The translations under genes and the position numbers were made by a program. Under the pieces are notes generated by a model. The model did not search any database. It was not told the DNA's origin and was given only the letters and a program-made list of their open reading frames with translations. A DNA stretch of 64,000 nucleotides from an uncultured Bacteroidota bacterium (GTDB taxonomy: Bacteria > Bacteroidota > Bacteroidia > JABEUT01), in contig CAIUPO010000063.1 in assembly GCA_903901055.1 (NCBI GenBank), positions 62,001 through 126,000 on the forward strand, given 5' to 3'. Positions 28,225-38,980 of the stretch are shown one piece after another (position 1 is the stretch's first letter; the number at the start of each line of letters is the position of its first letter).

Positions 28225-31200
28225 ATGCCAGACTTCACACACCTCCACGTACATACTAAATATTCTTTATTAGACGGGGCCTCGCAGGTTCCCCAACTGA
28301 TGAAAAAAGCCAAAGAAAATGGCATGAAAGCTATTGCCATTACCGATCATGGAAATATGCTTGGTGTGCCGGAATTTTGTGCCGAGGCTGAGAAGAATGA
28401 TTTGCTTCCTATAATAGGTTGCGAATTTTACATTGCACCCCGTAGCCGCTTTGAAAAAACGAAGGTTGAAGGCAGTGAAGAGAAGAACTATTACCATCAG
28501 TTACTTCTTGCAAAAAACCCTGCCGGATATAAAAATATCTCCAAGCTTTGTTCCTTCGGTTTTATAGATGGTTACTATTACAAGCCCCGGATTGACCGCG
28601 AACTTATCAAGCAATATAAAGATGGACTCATAGCCACCACATCATGTTTGGCAAGTGAGGTAAACCGTACCATTATTGATAAAGGTGAAGAGGCGGGCGA
28701 GAAAGTATTTTTGGAATGGAGGGAAATTTTCGGGGAAGATTATTACATTGAATTACAACGTCACGGGATTAAGGAGCAGGATATTTGTAATGAAATTCTG
28801 AAGAAGTGGAGTAAAAAGTACAATGTAAAAATCATTGCTACAAACGACGTTCACTATGTAGATTTACAAGATGCCGAAGCTCAGGATATCTTGCTCTGCA
28901 TCCAAACAGGCAAGGATTTCAGCGACCCGAAAAGGATGCGTTTTGATAACGACCAGTTCTTCTTCAAAACCCAGAAAGAAATGGGTTTATTGTTTGAAGA
29001 CACCCCTGAAGCCATTGATAATACAGGAGAAATTGTATCCAAGATTGAAAAGATAAGTTTAAAGAGGAGCCTGCAACTACCGGTTTATAATCTACCTGAA
29101 GGCTTCACCAATGCTGATGAATATTTACGCCATCTTACGTATGAAGGTGCGAAACGAAAATACCAAAGCATAACAGAGGAAGTCCGCAACAGGATTGAGT
29201 TTGAGTTAAGCGAAATAAAGATAACAGGATACGCAGGATACTTTTTAATTGTTCAGGATTTTATCGCTGCCGCGAAAAGATTGGATGTGTGGGTAGGCCC
29301 CGGACGTGGCTCTGCGGCCAGTTCCATTGTTGCATATTGTACCGGCATCACCAATATTGACCCTGTAGGATATAAATTACTCTTTGAGCGTTTCCTCACA
29401 TCAGAGCGAGTTTCCATGCCTGATATAGACATTGACTTTGACGATAAAGGCCGTGAAAAGGTTATCCAATATGTGGTTGATAAATATGGCAGGGAGCGGG
29501 TTGCACAGATTGTTACCATTGGAACTATGGCAGCAAAGAGCGCAGTGAAAGACGTAGCACGCACGCTAAAAGTACCACTTCAGGAAGCTAACCGCCTGAC
29601 AAAAATGATTCCTTTCAACGCTAAAGATTTGGCAGATGCTATTGACAAATCGAAAGAGTTAAGAGAAGTTCTTGCCCAACAAGATACTGACCTTGGAAAA
29701 ACCCTGAGACTTGCAACTGTACTTGACGGAACCGCCCGCCAGACGGGCATTCACGCGGCAGGTATAATAATTGCGCCAGATGATATAAAAGAATTTTTGC
29801 CTGTCCTTACCAACAAAGATTCTGACCTCTACATTACCCAATACGAAGGCCAGTTTGTAGAGAAAGTAGGTATGCTAAAGATGGACTTCCTCGGCCTGAA
29901 AACCCTTACCATCCTTAAAGAAGCCATTGCCTTAATAAAAAAGACAAGAGGCATTGAAATTGATATTGACAAAGTCCCGATTGACGATAAAAAGACCTAC
30001 GAGCTTTTCCAACGTGGAGAAATGGTAGGTATATTTCAGTTTGAGTCGCCGGGAATGCAGGCGTATCTGAAAGACTTAAAGCCCACAAATATTGAGGATC
30101 TTATTGCTATGAATGCTCTTTATCGTCCCGGCCCAATGGACGATATCCCTGCATATATCGCCCGAAAGAATGGTAAAGAAAAGCCATACTATTATGACCC
30201 CTTGGCGGAGGAAATTCTCAAACCAACTTTTGGTGTGATTGTATACCAGGAACAGGTGATGCTTATCTCGCAAGTGATGGCAGATTTTACCCGTGGCCAG
30301 GCAGATATGCTCCGTAAGGCGATGGGTAAAAAAGATATGGCATTGCTGGCACAACAAAAACAAAAGTTTATTGATGGGGCTGTTGCAAAAGGATGTGCTG
30401 AAAAAGTTGCTACTGAATTATTCGACAAGATGGCTAAGTTCGGCGGCTATGGCTTTAACCGTGCACATGCTGCTGCATACTCTGTGCTGGCTTATCAAAC
30501 AGGGTACCTTAAAGCAAACTACCTTGCTGAGTATATGGCATCGGTGCTTACAAACAGTATGGGTGACATTGAAAAGCTCACTTTCTTTATTGATGAGTGC
30601 CGTAAAATGGGCCTTCCTGTGCTTGGACCAGACTTGAATAAGAGCGAGCACATTTTTGCTGTCACTCCAAAAGGGGAAATCAGTTTCGGATTGGGAGCCG
30701 TGAAAGGCGTTGGTGAAGCGGCTGTTGCTGCAATTGTTGCAGAACGTGAAGCGAATGGATTGTTTAAGGATGTTTTCGACCTGATGAGTCGTGTTAACCT
30801 TAGAAGCGCTAACAAAAAAACCTTCGAAAGCCTTATCATGGCTGGTGCTTTCGATGCACTGGGTAATTTCCACCGTGCACAATATTTTGCACAGGAAAAC
30901 GGAAAAATAAGTTTCCTTGAGTCGCTTATTCGCTTTGGCAATGCCGTTCAGGATGCAAGCACACAAGGACAAAATTCCCTTTTTGGAGAGACGTTAGATA
31001 ATTCTGTTTCCAAGCCACAACCTTTGCCGACTGCACCCTGGAGCAGAATTGAGCTAATCAATAAAGAAAAAGAAGTAGCGGGTTTTTATATCTCAGGCCA
31101 TCCGCTTGACGATTATAAATTTGACATTGAGAATTTCTGTACAGTCACGTTAAATGCACTGGAAGACCTTACCCCATTCAAGGGAAAAGAAATCTCCATA

Positions 31201-31686
31201 GCAGGAATTGTTACTGAAGCCGCCCACCGCCTGACACAAAACGGGAAACAGTTTGGCAGCTTTACATTAGAAGATTATCATGGAAAAGTATCCATGATGC
31301 TTTGGCAGGACGACTATCTGAAGTTTAAACATTATCTGGAAAACGGGCAATTCCTCTTCATAAAGGCAAAAGTTAACAACCGCTTTAATACAGAACAACT
31401 GGAATTAAAGGTTATGCAAATTTATTTGTTGAATTCTATCCGCGAAAAGTACTCGAAGAGCCTTACTCTGCAAATTCCCATCAAGGATGTTTCTGCTGAT
31501 ATGGCTAAGTATATTAGCGATATTACCAGCGGATCACCGGGAGCATGCAGCCTTAAAATTTTATTGGTTGACTCGGATACGAACATGAGTGTTGACCTCG
31601 TCTCCAAAAAGATTCGCCTTAACCTCAGCAACGACCTTATTGGGCAGGTGCAAAAGATGAATGGGGTAAGCATGAAGTTGAATTAG
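28225..31686 (+). CDS. dnaE: DNA polymerase III subunit alpha
   Basis: PHP domain FTHLHVHTKYSLLDGASQ; WVGPGRGSAASSIVAYC; PDIDIDFDD; C-terminal OB region. Confidence 0.98.
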   Translation: MPDFTHLHVHTKYSLLDGASQVPQLMKKAKENGMKAIAITDHGNMLGVPEFCAEAEKNDLLPIIGCEFYIAPRSRFEKTKVEGSEEKNYYHQLLLAKNPAGYKNISKLCSFGFIDGYYYKPRIDRELIKQYKDGLIATTSCLASEVNRTIIDKGEEAGEKVFLEWREIFGEDYYIELQRHGIKEQDICNEILKKWSKKYNVKIIATNDVHYVDLQDAEAQDILLCIQTGKDFSDPKRMRFDNDQFFFKTQKEMGLLFEDTPEAIDNTGEIVSKIEKISLKRSLQLPVYNLPEGFTNADEYLRHLTYEGAKRKYQSITEEVRNRIEFELSEIKITGYAGYFLIVQDFIAAAKRLDVWVGPGRGSAASSIVAYCTGITNIDPVGYKLLFERFLTSERVSMPDIDIDFDDKGREKVIQYVVDKYGRERVAQIVTIGTMAAKSAVKDVARTLKVPLQEANRLTKMIPFNAKDLADAIDKSKELREVLAQQDTDLGKTLRLATVLDGTARQTGIHAAGIIIAPDDIKEFLPVLTNKDSDLYITQYEGQFVEKVGMLKMDFLGLKTLTILKEAIALIKKTRGIEIDIDKVPIDDKKTYELFQRGEMVGIFQFESPGMQAYLKDLKPTNIEDLIAMNALYRPGPMDDIPAYIARKNGKEKPYYYDPLAEEILKPTFGVIVYQEQVMLISQVMADFTRGQADMLRKAMGKKDMALLAQQKQKFIDGAVAKGCAEKVATELFDKMAKFGGYGFNRAHAAAYSVLAYQTGYLKANYLAEYMASVLTNSMGDIEKLTFFIDECRKMGLPVLGPDLNKSEHIFAVTPKGEISFGLGAVKGVGEAAVAAIVAEREANGLFKDVFDLMSRVNLRSANKKTFESLIMAGAFDALGNFHRAQYFAQENGKISFLESLIRFGNAVQDASTQGQNSLFGETLDNSVSKPQPLPTAPWSRIELINKEKEVAGFYISGHPLDDYKFDIENFCTVTLNALEDLTPFKGKEISIAGIVTEAAHRLTQNGKQFGSFTLEDYHGKVSMMLWQDDYLKFKHYLENGQFLFIKAKVNNRFNTEQLELKVMQIYLLNSIREKYSKSLTLQIPIKDVSADMAKYISDITSGSPGACSLKILLVDSDTNMSVDLVSKKIRLNLSNDLIGQVQKMNGVSMKLN

Positions 31687-31786
31687 TCACATTTACGAAA
31701 CCTTTTCCGGTTTGTATCGTTCTAAGTTGAGAGCAACCTAAACCTTGGTTATTGATTAAAACCTACTCATTTTTAAATTCAACAAA

Positions 31787-32419
31787 ATGAGAAAATTGGT
31801 TGCAATTCTATTACTAATTCCTTCTTTTCATGCCATAGCCGCCGCCAACACGGGAGACAGCAATCTTATTGGTTGGAATGAAGCTATCATTCAAAAAGCG
31901 AATACAGCAGCAGATGTTAGTTATATGACAGAAAATGAAAAAAAGGTTGTGGAATACATTAACCTTAGCAGAATGCAACCGCAATTATTTGCAAGTACTC
32001 TATTGAAAAACTACCTGAAAGGCTACCCGGCGTTGGAATCAAATGACTATGTATTGAGTTTACAAAGTGATCTCGAATCGGCCACTTCATTAGAGTCTTT
32101 TTTACCTGACACTGAACTTTATTGGTGCGCCGAAAAATGGGCCGATTTTATCGGTACAAATGGAATGGGTGGTCACGGAGACTTTCAAGTACGGGTTCAG
32201 AATTTTCTCGATGAAAATAAAAGGGTTGGTGAAGATATTGATTACGGTTTTAATGATCCACTGACCATAGTGATGAGATTGCTAATTGACAATGGTGTGG
32301 AAGGTGTTGGACACCGTAAAGCCATCCTCAATAATGACTATACTAATATCGGACTTTCTATTAAACCACACATTAATTTTACCTGGGCTTGTGTTATTGA
32401 TTTCGATGGGAAGATGTGA
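31787..32419 (+). CDS. Secreted CAP/SCP-domain protein
   Basis: VVEYINLSRMQPQLFA...MGGHGDFQVRVQNF...VGEDIDYG...GVGHRKAILNNDYTNIGLSI. Confidence 0.78.
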   Translation: MRKLVAILLLIPSFHAIAAANTGDSNLIGWNEAIIQKANTAADVSYMTENEKKVVEYINLSRMQPQLFASTLLKNYLKGYPALESNDYVLSLQSDLESATSLESFLPDTELYWCAEKWADFIGTNGMGGHGDFQVRVQNFLDENKRVGEDIDYGFNDPLTIVMRLLIDNGVEGVGHRKAILNNDYTNIGLSIKPHINFTWACVIDFDGKM

Positions 32420-32540
32420 TTTTGCAGACTGGATTTCATTGCGCAATCAACTATTTTCCGGTGGTTTTTGTAATTTAATTTTATTGGAGTATTGACATTT
32501 AGAAAGCATAAATTGACGGTCACCATAATTTTGACTAATC

Positions 32541-33158
32541 TTGTATACTCAAAACACAAGTGTGGATTCAGGTTCGAACAGGTTAAGAAGCAAAAATAAG
32601 GTTGTATTCGTTGAGAATAATGATTCCTTCTCATGGAACGTAATTGACGCACTCCCTTTTTCACGTTCTGAAATAACTATTATCCAGCATTCCCGCGAAA
32701 GTCAAGCAAATAAAATTCCTGATGATGCAAACTTTGTTGTAATTGGCCCCGGCCCGATGGACCCCATTCGCACCGGACTTACAGATATCGTACTTTTATG
32801 TGCCGAAAAAAAAATCCCCGTGCTCGGAATTTGTCTGGGCTTTCAGGCAATTGGAATGGCTTTCGGGGCAAAGCTTATACGCACAAATCCGGTTCACGGC
32901 AAGCGGAGTAGTATAAACTTTTCTTCTTCCCGCTTCTTCCCTGAATTTTATGGCGATGTGGAAGTGATGCGCTACCACTCACTTTCATTGGAGAATATAA
33001 AATCACCTATAAATACAATTGCGAGTACTTCAGACGACATACCAATGGCACTTGAACATGAAACCTTGCCCATAGCGGGTTTCCAGTTTCATCCTGATTC
33101 ATTTGGAACAAGCAGAGGTACAGAAATGATTCATTCTTTTTTTAAACATGCACTATGA
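32541..33158 (+). CDS. pabA: Glutamine amidotransferase, anthranilate/aminodeoxychorismate synthase component II
   Basis: VENNDSFSWNVIDAL; VIGPGPMDP; VLGICLGFQAIGM; GFQFHPDSFGT. Confidence 0.85.
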   Translation: MYTQNTSVDSGSNRLRSKNKVVFVENNDSFSWNVIDALPFSRSEITIIQHSRESQANKIPDDANFVVIGPGPMDPIRTGLTDIVLLCAEKKIPVLGICLGFQAIGMAFGAKLIRTNPVHGKRSSINFSSSRFFPEFYGDVEVMRYHSLSLENIKSPINTIASTSDDIPMALEHETLPIAGFQFHPDSFGTSRGTEMIHSFFKHAL

Positions 33159-34129
33159 ATCTATCGGAGCTTGAATATATGGATTCATTCGCATTGCTCT
33201 CACCTGGCTTTGGTGACGGGCATTACCTGTTGTGCGAGGAACTGCAACCATCCGGTAAGAATGGAAACCTCGTAGTCCAACCCTTTGAAGGTCCTGCCCA
33301 ATGGTTCATTGCTTCTACCCGGGAAGTTACTCTGAATATGAATGTTCCACAACCAACCATATCCCTTGGTGCTGATGAAAAGGGTTATGTGGAAGGTGTG
33401 GAAACAATCCGTAGTAAAATTGCGGCAGGCGATGTTTATCAGGTAAACCTTACCATGCGAGCCACTATCAATAACGTTTCGGGCGCAGAATTATTTACCT
33501 TGCTTTGCAAAAATGGGGTTCCCCGTTTTGCAGCATGGGTAAGGCTTCCCGATGGAAATGAATTTGTTTCGGCATCACCTGAACTGTTTTTTGAAAAGAC
33601 AGACAATACCCTGCATTGCCAGCCTATGAAGGGAACTTCGCCAAAAGATAAAAAAGAATGGCTGGAAAAAAGTGAAAAAGATATTGCAGAACTTGCTATG
33701 ATTACTGACCTAGTCAGGAACGATATGACTCCGCTTTGCAATCCGCAGAGCGTAAAGGTTGTAAATGAACGCCTGTTGATTGAGTTGCCTTATGTCGTAC
33801 AAGCTGTCAGTGATGTGGAAGGCACACTAATGCAAGATATCTCTATTGGTGAAATACTCAAAGCCCTTCATCCATGCGGATCTATAACAGGTGCGCCAAA
33901 AAATGCGGCGATACACTTAATCAAGTCTCTCGAAAGCTCAGAACGTAAATATTATTGTGGTTCGTTGGGATATATCAATGGGCATAACGCCATATTCAGC
34001 ATACTTATAAGGACAGCGTATAAATCAGGAGACCATTGGATATATGGCACGGGTGGCGGCATTGTCTGGGATTCCGACCCTGAACTTGAGTTGGAAGAGG
34101 CACGAATGAAAATGGGAATTTTAAAATGA
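33155..34129 (+). CDS. pabB: Aminodeoxychorismate synthase component I
   Basis: IAAGDVYQVNLT; GTSPKDKKEW; LVRNDM; HPCGSITGAPKNAAIHLI; 4-bp overlap with pabA. Confidence 0.9.
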   Translation: MNLSELEYMDSFALLSPGFGDGHYLLCEELQPSGKNGNLVVQPFEGPAQWFIASTREVTLNMNVPQPTISLGADEKGYVEGVETIRSKIAAGDVYQVNLTMRATINNVSGAELFTLLCKNGVPRFAAWVRLPDGNEFVSASPELFFEKTDNTLHCQPMKGTSPKDKKEWLEKSEKDIAELAMITDLVRNDMTPLCNPQSVKVVNERLLIELPYVVQAVSDVEGTLMQDISIGEILKALHPCGSITGAPKNAAIHLIKSLESSERKYYCGSLGYINGHNAIFSILIRTAYKSGDHWIYGTGGGIVWDSDPELELEEARMKMGILK

Positions 34130-34746
34130 GTTTTACAACACTTCGGATAAATGATGATGGAGTGTTGCTTTACGCCCTGCATGAAGAAAGATTCCGCAAT
34201 AGTGGTGAAGACGCTATACTTTCATACAGAAAATTTGCATTGGAAGCAAAAGCCGGGGTTTACAACCTTACTTGGGATGGGGAAAATTTATTAGTTAAAG
34301 AACGCGGCGAAAGCAATTTGTTTGATGGAATGCCTGCCAGATATAGGGTTTCACCTATAGCGCATTTAAAAAACCGTATCGATAAACCTGCACCACCAAG
34401 TATCTATTCCAACTTGGTTGAACCAACTATTTCAACGTTGCTTACTTCTGCCGACGGAAAAGAAATTTATGAAAGCTGCAGAGCTTCCATTATTTCGTGG
34501 AACGGGAAAAATATCATTAGAGTCCCAGATAATCGGCCGGCTGTTAAGTCGACTATGGAAAGGCTCTTGAAGGATATGCCTGATGTTATTGAAGAACCAA
34601 TACTAGTAGACTCTGCCTATCCTATCACATTAATAAATGCAGTGAAATGTACCTGTACAATCTCTGTGGAAGGAAGAAACCCTTTTCCTATTGAACAATT
34701 GGAGAAAATCAAGGAAGCGTTTTTGGCAACAGCAAAAAGGCAATAG
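34126..34746 (+). CDS. pabC: Class IV aminotransferase-like protein, probable aminodeoxychorismate lyase
   Basis: 4-bp overlap with pabB; LHEERFRNSGEDAILSYRKFALEA and C-terminal VDSAYPITLINAVK consistent with the family; weaker than its neighbours. Confidence 0.6.
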   Translation: MSFTTLRINDDGVLLYALHEERFRNSGEDAILSYRKFALEAKAGVYNLTWDGENLLVKERGESNLFDGMPARYRVSPIAHLKNRIDKPAPPSIYSNLVEPTISTLLTSADGKEIYESCRASIISWNGKNIIRVPDNRPAVKSTMERLLKDMPDVIEEPILVDSAYPITLINAVKCTCTISVEGRNPFPIEQLEKIKEAFLATAKRQ

Positions 34747-34773
34747 GCAATTTTTACTACTTTTACCTACCTG

Positions 34774-36159
34774 ATGAAATTCACTTTCAACAAAAAAACG
34801 GTATTAATTTACGGTGGATTATTTTTCCTAATCCAGTGTATTTTTGCTATTGTTTTCTACCGCGAACGGTTATTTACAGATTGCTCATATTACTTATTGA
34901 ATACTATTAATAGTGGCTGGTTCTGCATAATGCACCAGCGCTTCATACTTGGCCTTGCAGAGTTACTTCCCTTTATCGGAAGCCATCTCGGACTGCCATT
35001 AAAGGCCTTGTTGATTCTATTCTCCCTAAACAATGTTTTGTTTTTTGGGGTGATGTTTCTCATTATGTTGAAGCGGAATGACCTGCCCGGAGCCTTGGCA
35101 ATGACAGCCCTACTTGCCTTTGCCACGCTCAATCTTTTTGTAGCTCCCATAATCGAAATATGGTATGGCGCAGCGTTTGCCATTTTGCTCTATTCCATTT
35201 TACAGAAAGAACTCTTAACCAAAATGGATTACCTGTGGATTGCCTTGCTTGAGATTACCGTATTGTTCAGCCACCCAGAAAACTTCATTCTTATTGGCTT
35301 CTTCACCCTGCTGGATATTCAGAAAAAGAAAGCATTTACCAGGTTGCATGCAATGATGGTGGTTATTATTATTGCCTGTGGAATATTTAAGTATCTCACC
35401 CTTGATAGTTACGAAGGCGCAAAAGTTGGCTGGGATGTTGGCTTCAACTACCTGAAACAAATAAATGGAAGCTGGCTTGGCAGCATTGGTCTTTTACTCA
35501 TTCACTATTACTGGGTATTACTGCTACTGATCTTCCTCACATGTATCAATTACATCATTACTAAACAATATTTCAGAGGGGTAATTGTATTTTTCACTTT
35601 TGTTGCAATGATTGCATTGGTTAATTCAGTAGAAGCAAATAATGTCTACTCACTTTATGGTTCTGTAATGTACCTGCCTATTGTAAGTATCGCAGTAGTT
35701 CCATTTTTCTACGACACTTTCAGACCTATGAAGGATAAAACAAAAACAATTGCGTTTGTCTTATTTGTATTAGTTATCGGTTATCGGTTTTACAAACAAC
35801 CTAAAGCAATAAGTTCATGGACTGCAAGGGTAGGACAACTTGAGCGGATTATAAGTGCAAGTGATAAAGAACAAGGAAGTAAGTTTATGGTTGATTCAAA
35901 AAAATACGCGAAGTATTATTCAAAAATAGAATGGTCGTACCCTATGGAAACCCTTCTGCTTTCAGCAGAAAGGGGTAACGGTATGGCCCGTTCAATTATT
36001 ACGGACGAGGATAATTCACAAATGAAATCAACCGCAATCTTTTCAGATACGTCAATTGTGGTTTGGAGGCAATTTGATATAAAACACACGAAAGACCTGA
36101 ACCCGAAATATTTCCGTTTGCAAAGCGGGGTCTACAAACCATTAGACTTTAAAGAGTAA
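34774..36159 (+). CDS. Multi-TM protein of unknown function (DUF6056-like)
   Basis: About ten hydrophobic helices; HQRFILGLAELLPFIGSHLGLP loop. Confidence 0.6.
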   Translation: MKFTFNKKTVLIYGGLFFLIQCIFAIVFYRERLFTDCSYYLLNTINSGWFCIMHQRFILGLAELLPFIGSHLGLPLKALLILFSLNNVLFFGVMFLIMLKRNDLPGALAMTALLAFATLNLFVAPIIEIWYGAAFAILLYSILQKELLTKMDYLWIALLEITVLFSHPENFILIGFFTLLDIQKKKAFTRLHAMMVVIIIACGIFKYLTLDSYEGAKVGWDVGFNYLKQINGSWLGSIGLLLIHYYWVLLLLIFLTCINYIITKQYFRGVIVFFTFVAMIALVNSVEANNVYSLYGSVMYLPIVSIAVVPFFYDTFRPMKDKTKTIAFVLFVLVIGYRFYKQPKAISSWTARVGQLERIISASDKEQGSKFMVDSKKYAKYYSKIEWSYPMETLLLSAERGNGMARSIITDEDNSQMKSTAIFSDTSIVVWRQFDIKHTKDLNPKYFRLQSGVYKPLDFKE

Positions 36160-36162
36160 CTT

Positions 36163-37938
36163 TTACCTGGTAAAGTCCGTTTCGTAAACTGTTGTGTTCC
36201 CAACCTCATCACTTACCACCAAACGCAGGTGGTGAGGCCCTTTGGCAACATGGTCGTCGAAAGTATAATAAATCCAATTTTTCTTTGAATCGCTTTCCAT
36301 CAAAATCCATTTACCGTCAATCGTTCCTTTGAAGTATCCGACACCCGAAAGGTTATCTGTAACATCAAATGCCATCACAGTATCCTTGCTCATATCTTTA
36401 TCTTTAAAAACATTTACAGGTTTAATTACCGGGCGATATAGGTCAATTGCAATCATGAATTTGCCAAATATCCGGGGATGCGTTACTAAGTATCCATTAT
36501 CCCATTTGCCGCCTACGCTCACTTTTGACTTGCCTTCCAATCGCACTATTACAGCCTTTTTAAGAAGTGAATCGGGTAAATAGGGGTTTGGCTTCAACAT
36601 GAGTGTATAGTTCGCCGATAAAGGAGTATTCGCATCTTGTATATGGTATACCGGAGAAATTGCAGTATTGCTACTAGTAGTGTCGAGGCTATATCTGAAA
36701 TGCATATTATTGAACAATGCCCCGGCCGGAATTTGTATTTTCATTCCTCCTGATGAATAGGAGAATGGCTTATCCCAACTGGCAACGGCCAGGAATTTGG
36801 CGGTGTCTTTGTAAACCTTAGCCTTTTTTATGTCTCCCTGTATGGTGAATGCAAGCGTAGAAGTATTGCCATTAAAATCGCTTATAAAATATTCCATTGT
36901 GTGATTTTTCTTTGTCCTGCAATAAATACGTCCTTTGTTCACCAGTTTTTTATAGATTCTCAGTTTATCATTATCCTGAAGAAAACTGTACTCTAAGGTA
37001 TCAATCCGATTATGCATTGCCGCATAATCAATGTGCCCGTTAATAAAGTGAATTGTTGAAAAATCCAACACATTCATACGGGTATAATAAATAGTGTCGC
37101 CATTATCCTTCAACACTTTTATGTATGGCCCATTGCGGTTTTCAATGCTATCAGCCATATCAAAACAACTTATGGCAATACCAATACTGCCGTATGCATT
37201 AATATTACTATCAGCGGCAAGAAGGTAGCGGTTATTTACCTTCTCTGCTTTAATGTAAAGGGCTTCATGTTTGTTATTAATTGTACTGGAATCATTTAAC
37301 GGATAAAGCGCTATCCCTTTAATTTTTGGGGCAAGATTATCTACCACTTTATAGCCCGCAAGTAACGGATTAATCGGGTCATCATTCCTTGCATTTCGTA
37401 TTTCGAAATGCAAATGCGGGCCGTCAGCACCGCCAGAACTGCCGCTGAATGCAATGGTGTCTCCTTGTTCCACATTAAACTGTCCGGCCGCAAGGGCTAT
37501 ATCCTGTGTATATTTCTCATCGGCATATTGTTTACTCTTTACATAGTTGGTAATTTTACGGTTGAACTTGCTAAGGTGCCCGTATAAAGATATGTATCCA
37601 TTGGGATGTGTAATGTATAAAGCATTTCCATAACCGTAAGGCGATACAACAATGCGCGAAACGTAACCAGAGGCAACTGCATGAACAACCAGTCCTTCCC
37701 TACCTTCCGTGCGCATGTCAATTCCTGTGTGGTAATGGTCGCTGCGTATTTCTCCGAATGTGCCGGCAAGAGTAACCGGAATATCGAGCGGGTTTATAAA
37801 ATAGTTTTTGGGAAGGGAGTCTTGTGCATTGCTATTAATGGCTAAAAGAAGAGCTATTGCGAAAAGCAATCTGTTTGCTCCACTAAAAAAAAACAAACAC
37901 GGAACAGAAAAATATTTTTTCGTATTAAAGGAATACAT
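36163..37938 (-). CDS. M23 family metallopeptidase
   Basis: HYHTGIDMRTEGREGLVVHAVASGYVSRI...YITHPNGYISLYGHL...HLHFEIRN. Confidence 0.92.
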   Translation of the reverse strand: MYSFNTKKYFSVPCLFFFSGANRLLFAIALLLAINSNAQDSLPKNYFINPLDIPVTLAGTFGEIRSDHYHTGIDMRTEGREGLVVHAVASGYVSRIVVSPYGYGNALYITHPNGYISLYGHLSKFNRKITNYVKSKQYADEKYTQDIALAAGQFNVEQGDTIAFSGSSGGADGPHLHFEIRNARNDDPINPLLAGYKVVDNLAPKIKGIALYPLNDSSTINNKHEALYIKAEKVNNRYLLAADSNINAYGSIGIAISCFDMADSIENRNGPYIKVLKDNGDTIYYTRMNVLDFSTIHFINGHIDYAAMHNRIDTLEYSFLQDNDKLRIYKKLVNKGRIYCRTKKNHTMEYFISDFNGNTSTLAFTIQGDIKKAKVYKDTAKFLAVASWDKPFSYSSGGMKIQIPAGALFNNMHFRYSLDTTSSNTAISPVYHIQDANTPLSANYTLMLKPNPYLPDSLLKKAVIVRLEGKSKVSVGGKWDNGYLVTHPRIFGKFMIAIDLYRPVIKPVNVFKDKDMSKDTVMAFDVTDNLSGVGYFKGTIDGKWILMESDSKKNWIYYTFDDHVAKGPHHLRLVVSDEVGNTTVYETDFTR

Positions 37939-38012
37939 CTATTTGAAAATTGGGATATTGATTTATTTTTGCACAAAATTATTAATGTCCCACTCACCTA
38001 TTCCACTGAGTT

Positions 38013-38978
38013 ATGAACACTAAAAACATTATTGCGCTTTCGCTCACTTTTTGCATTACCACTGCTGCATTTTCTCAAGCTGATAAAAAAATCATAGCAA
38101 AAAAAGATTCAGTAAAAAAGGATACTTCCTGGGAAGTCGGAGGGATTATAAACATTGCGTTTACCCAGATAAGCCTGACAAACTGGGCTGCCGGAGGGCA
38201 AAACTCGATAGGGTTATCTTCCATTGCATCGATGCATGCCAACTACAAAAAAAACAAAATTAGCTGGCTGAACAGTATTGATATGGGGTATGGATTTCAA
38301 CGATTGGATAACACTCCGCTACAAAAAACAACCGATAAAATTGAAGCTACCACTAACATTGGGTATCATGTTTTCGACCACACTATTGCAGGGTTGCTCT
38401 TAAACTTTAAATCGCAGTTTGCGCCGGGATACCAGTCAACCACTGAAGATATTTTACTTTCCAAATTTATGGCTCCGGGATACGCAACAATAGCTGCAGG
38501 ATTGACTTATAACCCTAATAAAAATTTATCCATATTTCTTTCTCCAGCAACGCTTAAATACACGTTCGTAGAAAACCAGATGCTGGCAGATGCAGGTGAT
38601 TATGGCGTTACCCCAGCCGTTTATGATACTGCGGGCCACAAAATTCAGGATGGTAAACAAATCCTGGTACAAGCAGGGGCTTATTTTAAAGGAAACTATT
38701 CGGCAACAGTTTGCAAAGGAATTACGTTAACAACAAACCTTGAACTGTTCTCCAATTACATTAAAGACCCTCAAAACATAGTTGTTGACTGGACCAACCT
38801 TATCCAATTTAAAGTGAATAAATGGATATCAGTTACCATCAATACCGAATTGATTTACGATAACAACATAATGGTTCCTATCTACAATACAATAAATAAC
38901 GTTCCGGTTCTTGTAGGAAAAGGCCCGCGTACGCAATTTAAAGAAGTATCAGGGTTGGGATTAGCTTATAACTTGTAA
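38013..38978 (+). CDS. DUF3078 family protein
   Basis: WEVGGIINIAFTQISLTNWAAGGQNSIGLSSIASMHANYKKNKISWLNSIDMGYGFQ. Confidence 0.85.
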   Translation: MNTKNIIALSLTFCITTAAFSQADKKIIAKKDSVKKDTSWEVGGIINIAFTQISLTNWAAGGQNSIGLSSIASMHANYKKNKISWLNSIDMGYGFQRLDNTPLQKTTDKIEATTNIGYHVFDHTIAGLLLNFKSQFAPGYQSTTEDILLSKFMAPGYATIAAGLTYNPNKNLSIFLSPATLKYTFVENQMLADAGDYGVTPAVYDTAGHKIQDGKQILVQAGAYFKGNYSATVCKGITLTTNLELFSNYIKDPQNIVVDWTNLIQFKVNKWISVTINTELIYDNNIMVPIYNTINNVPVLVGKGPRTQFKEVSGLGLAYNL

Positions 38979-38980
38979 AT

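Noticed and set aside
30418-30972. 184-aa and 140-aa - strand ORFs
   Set aside because: Fully inside dnaE on the opposite strand; codon shadow.
32338-32664. 108-aa - strand ORF
   Set aside because: Straddles the end of the CAP gene and the start of pabA antisense; no motif.
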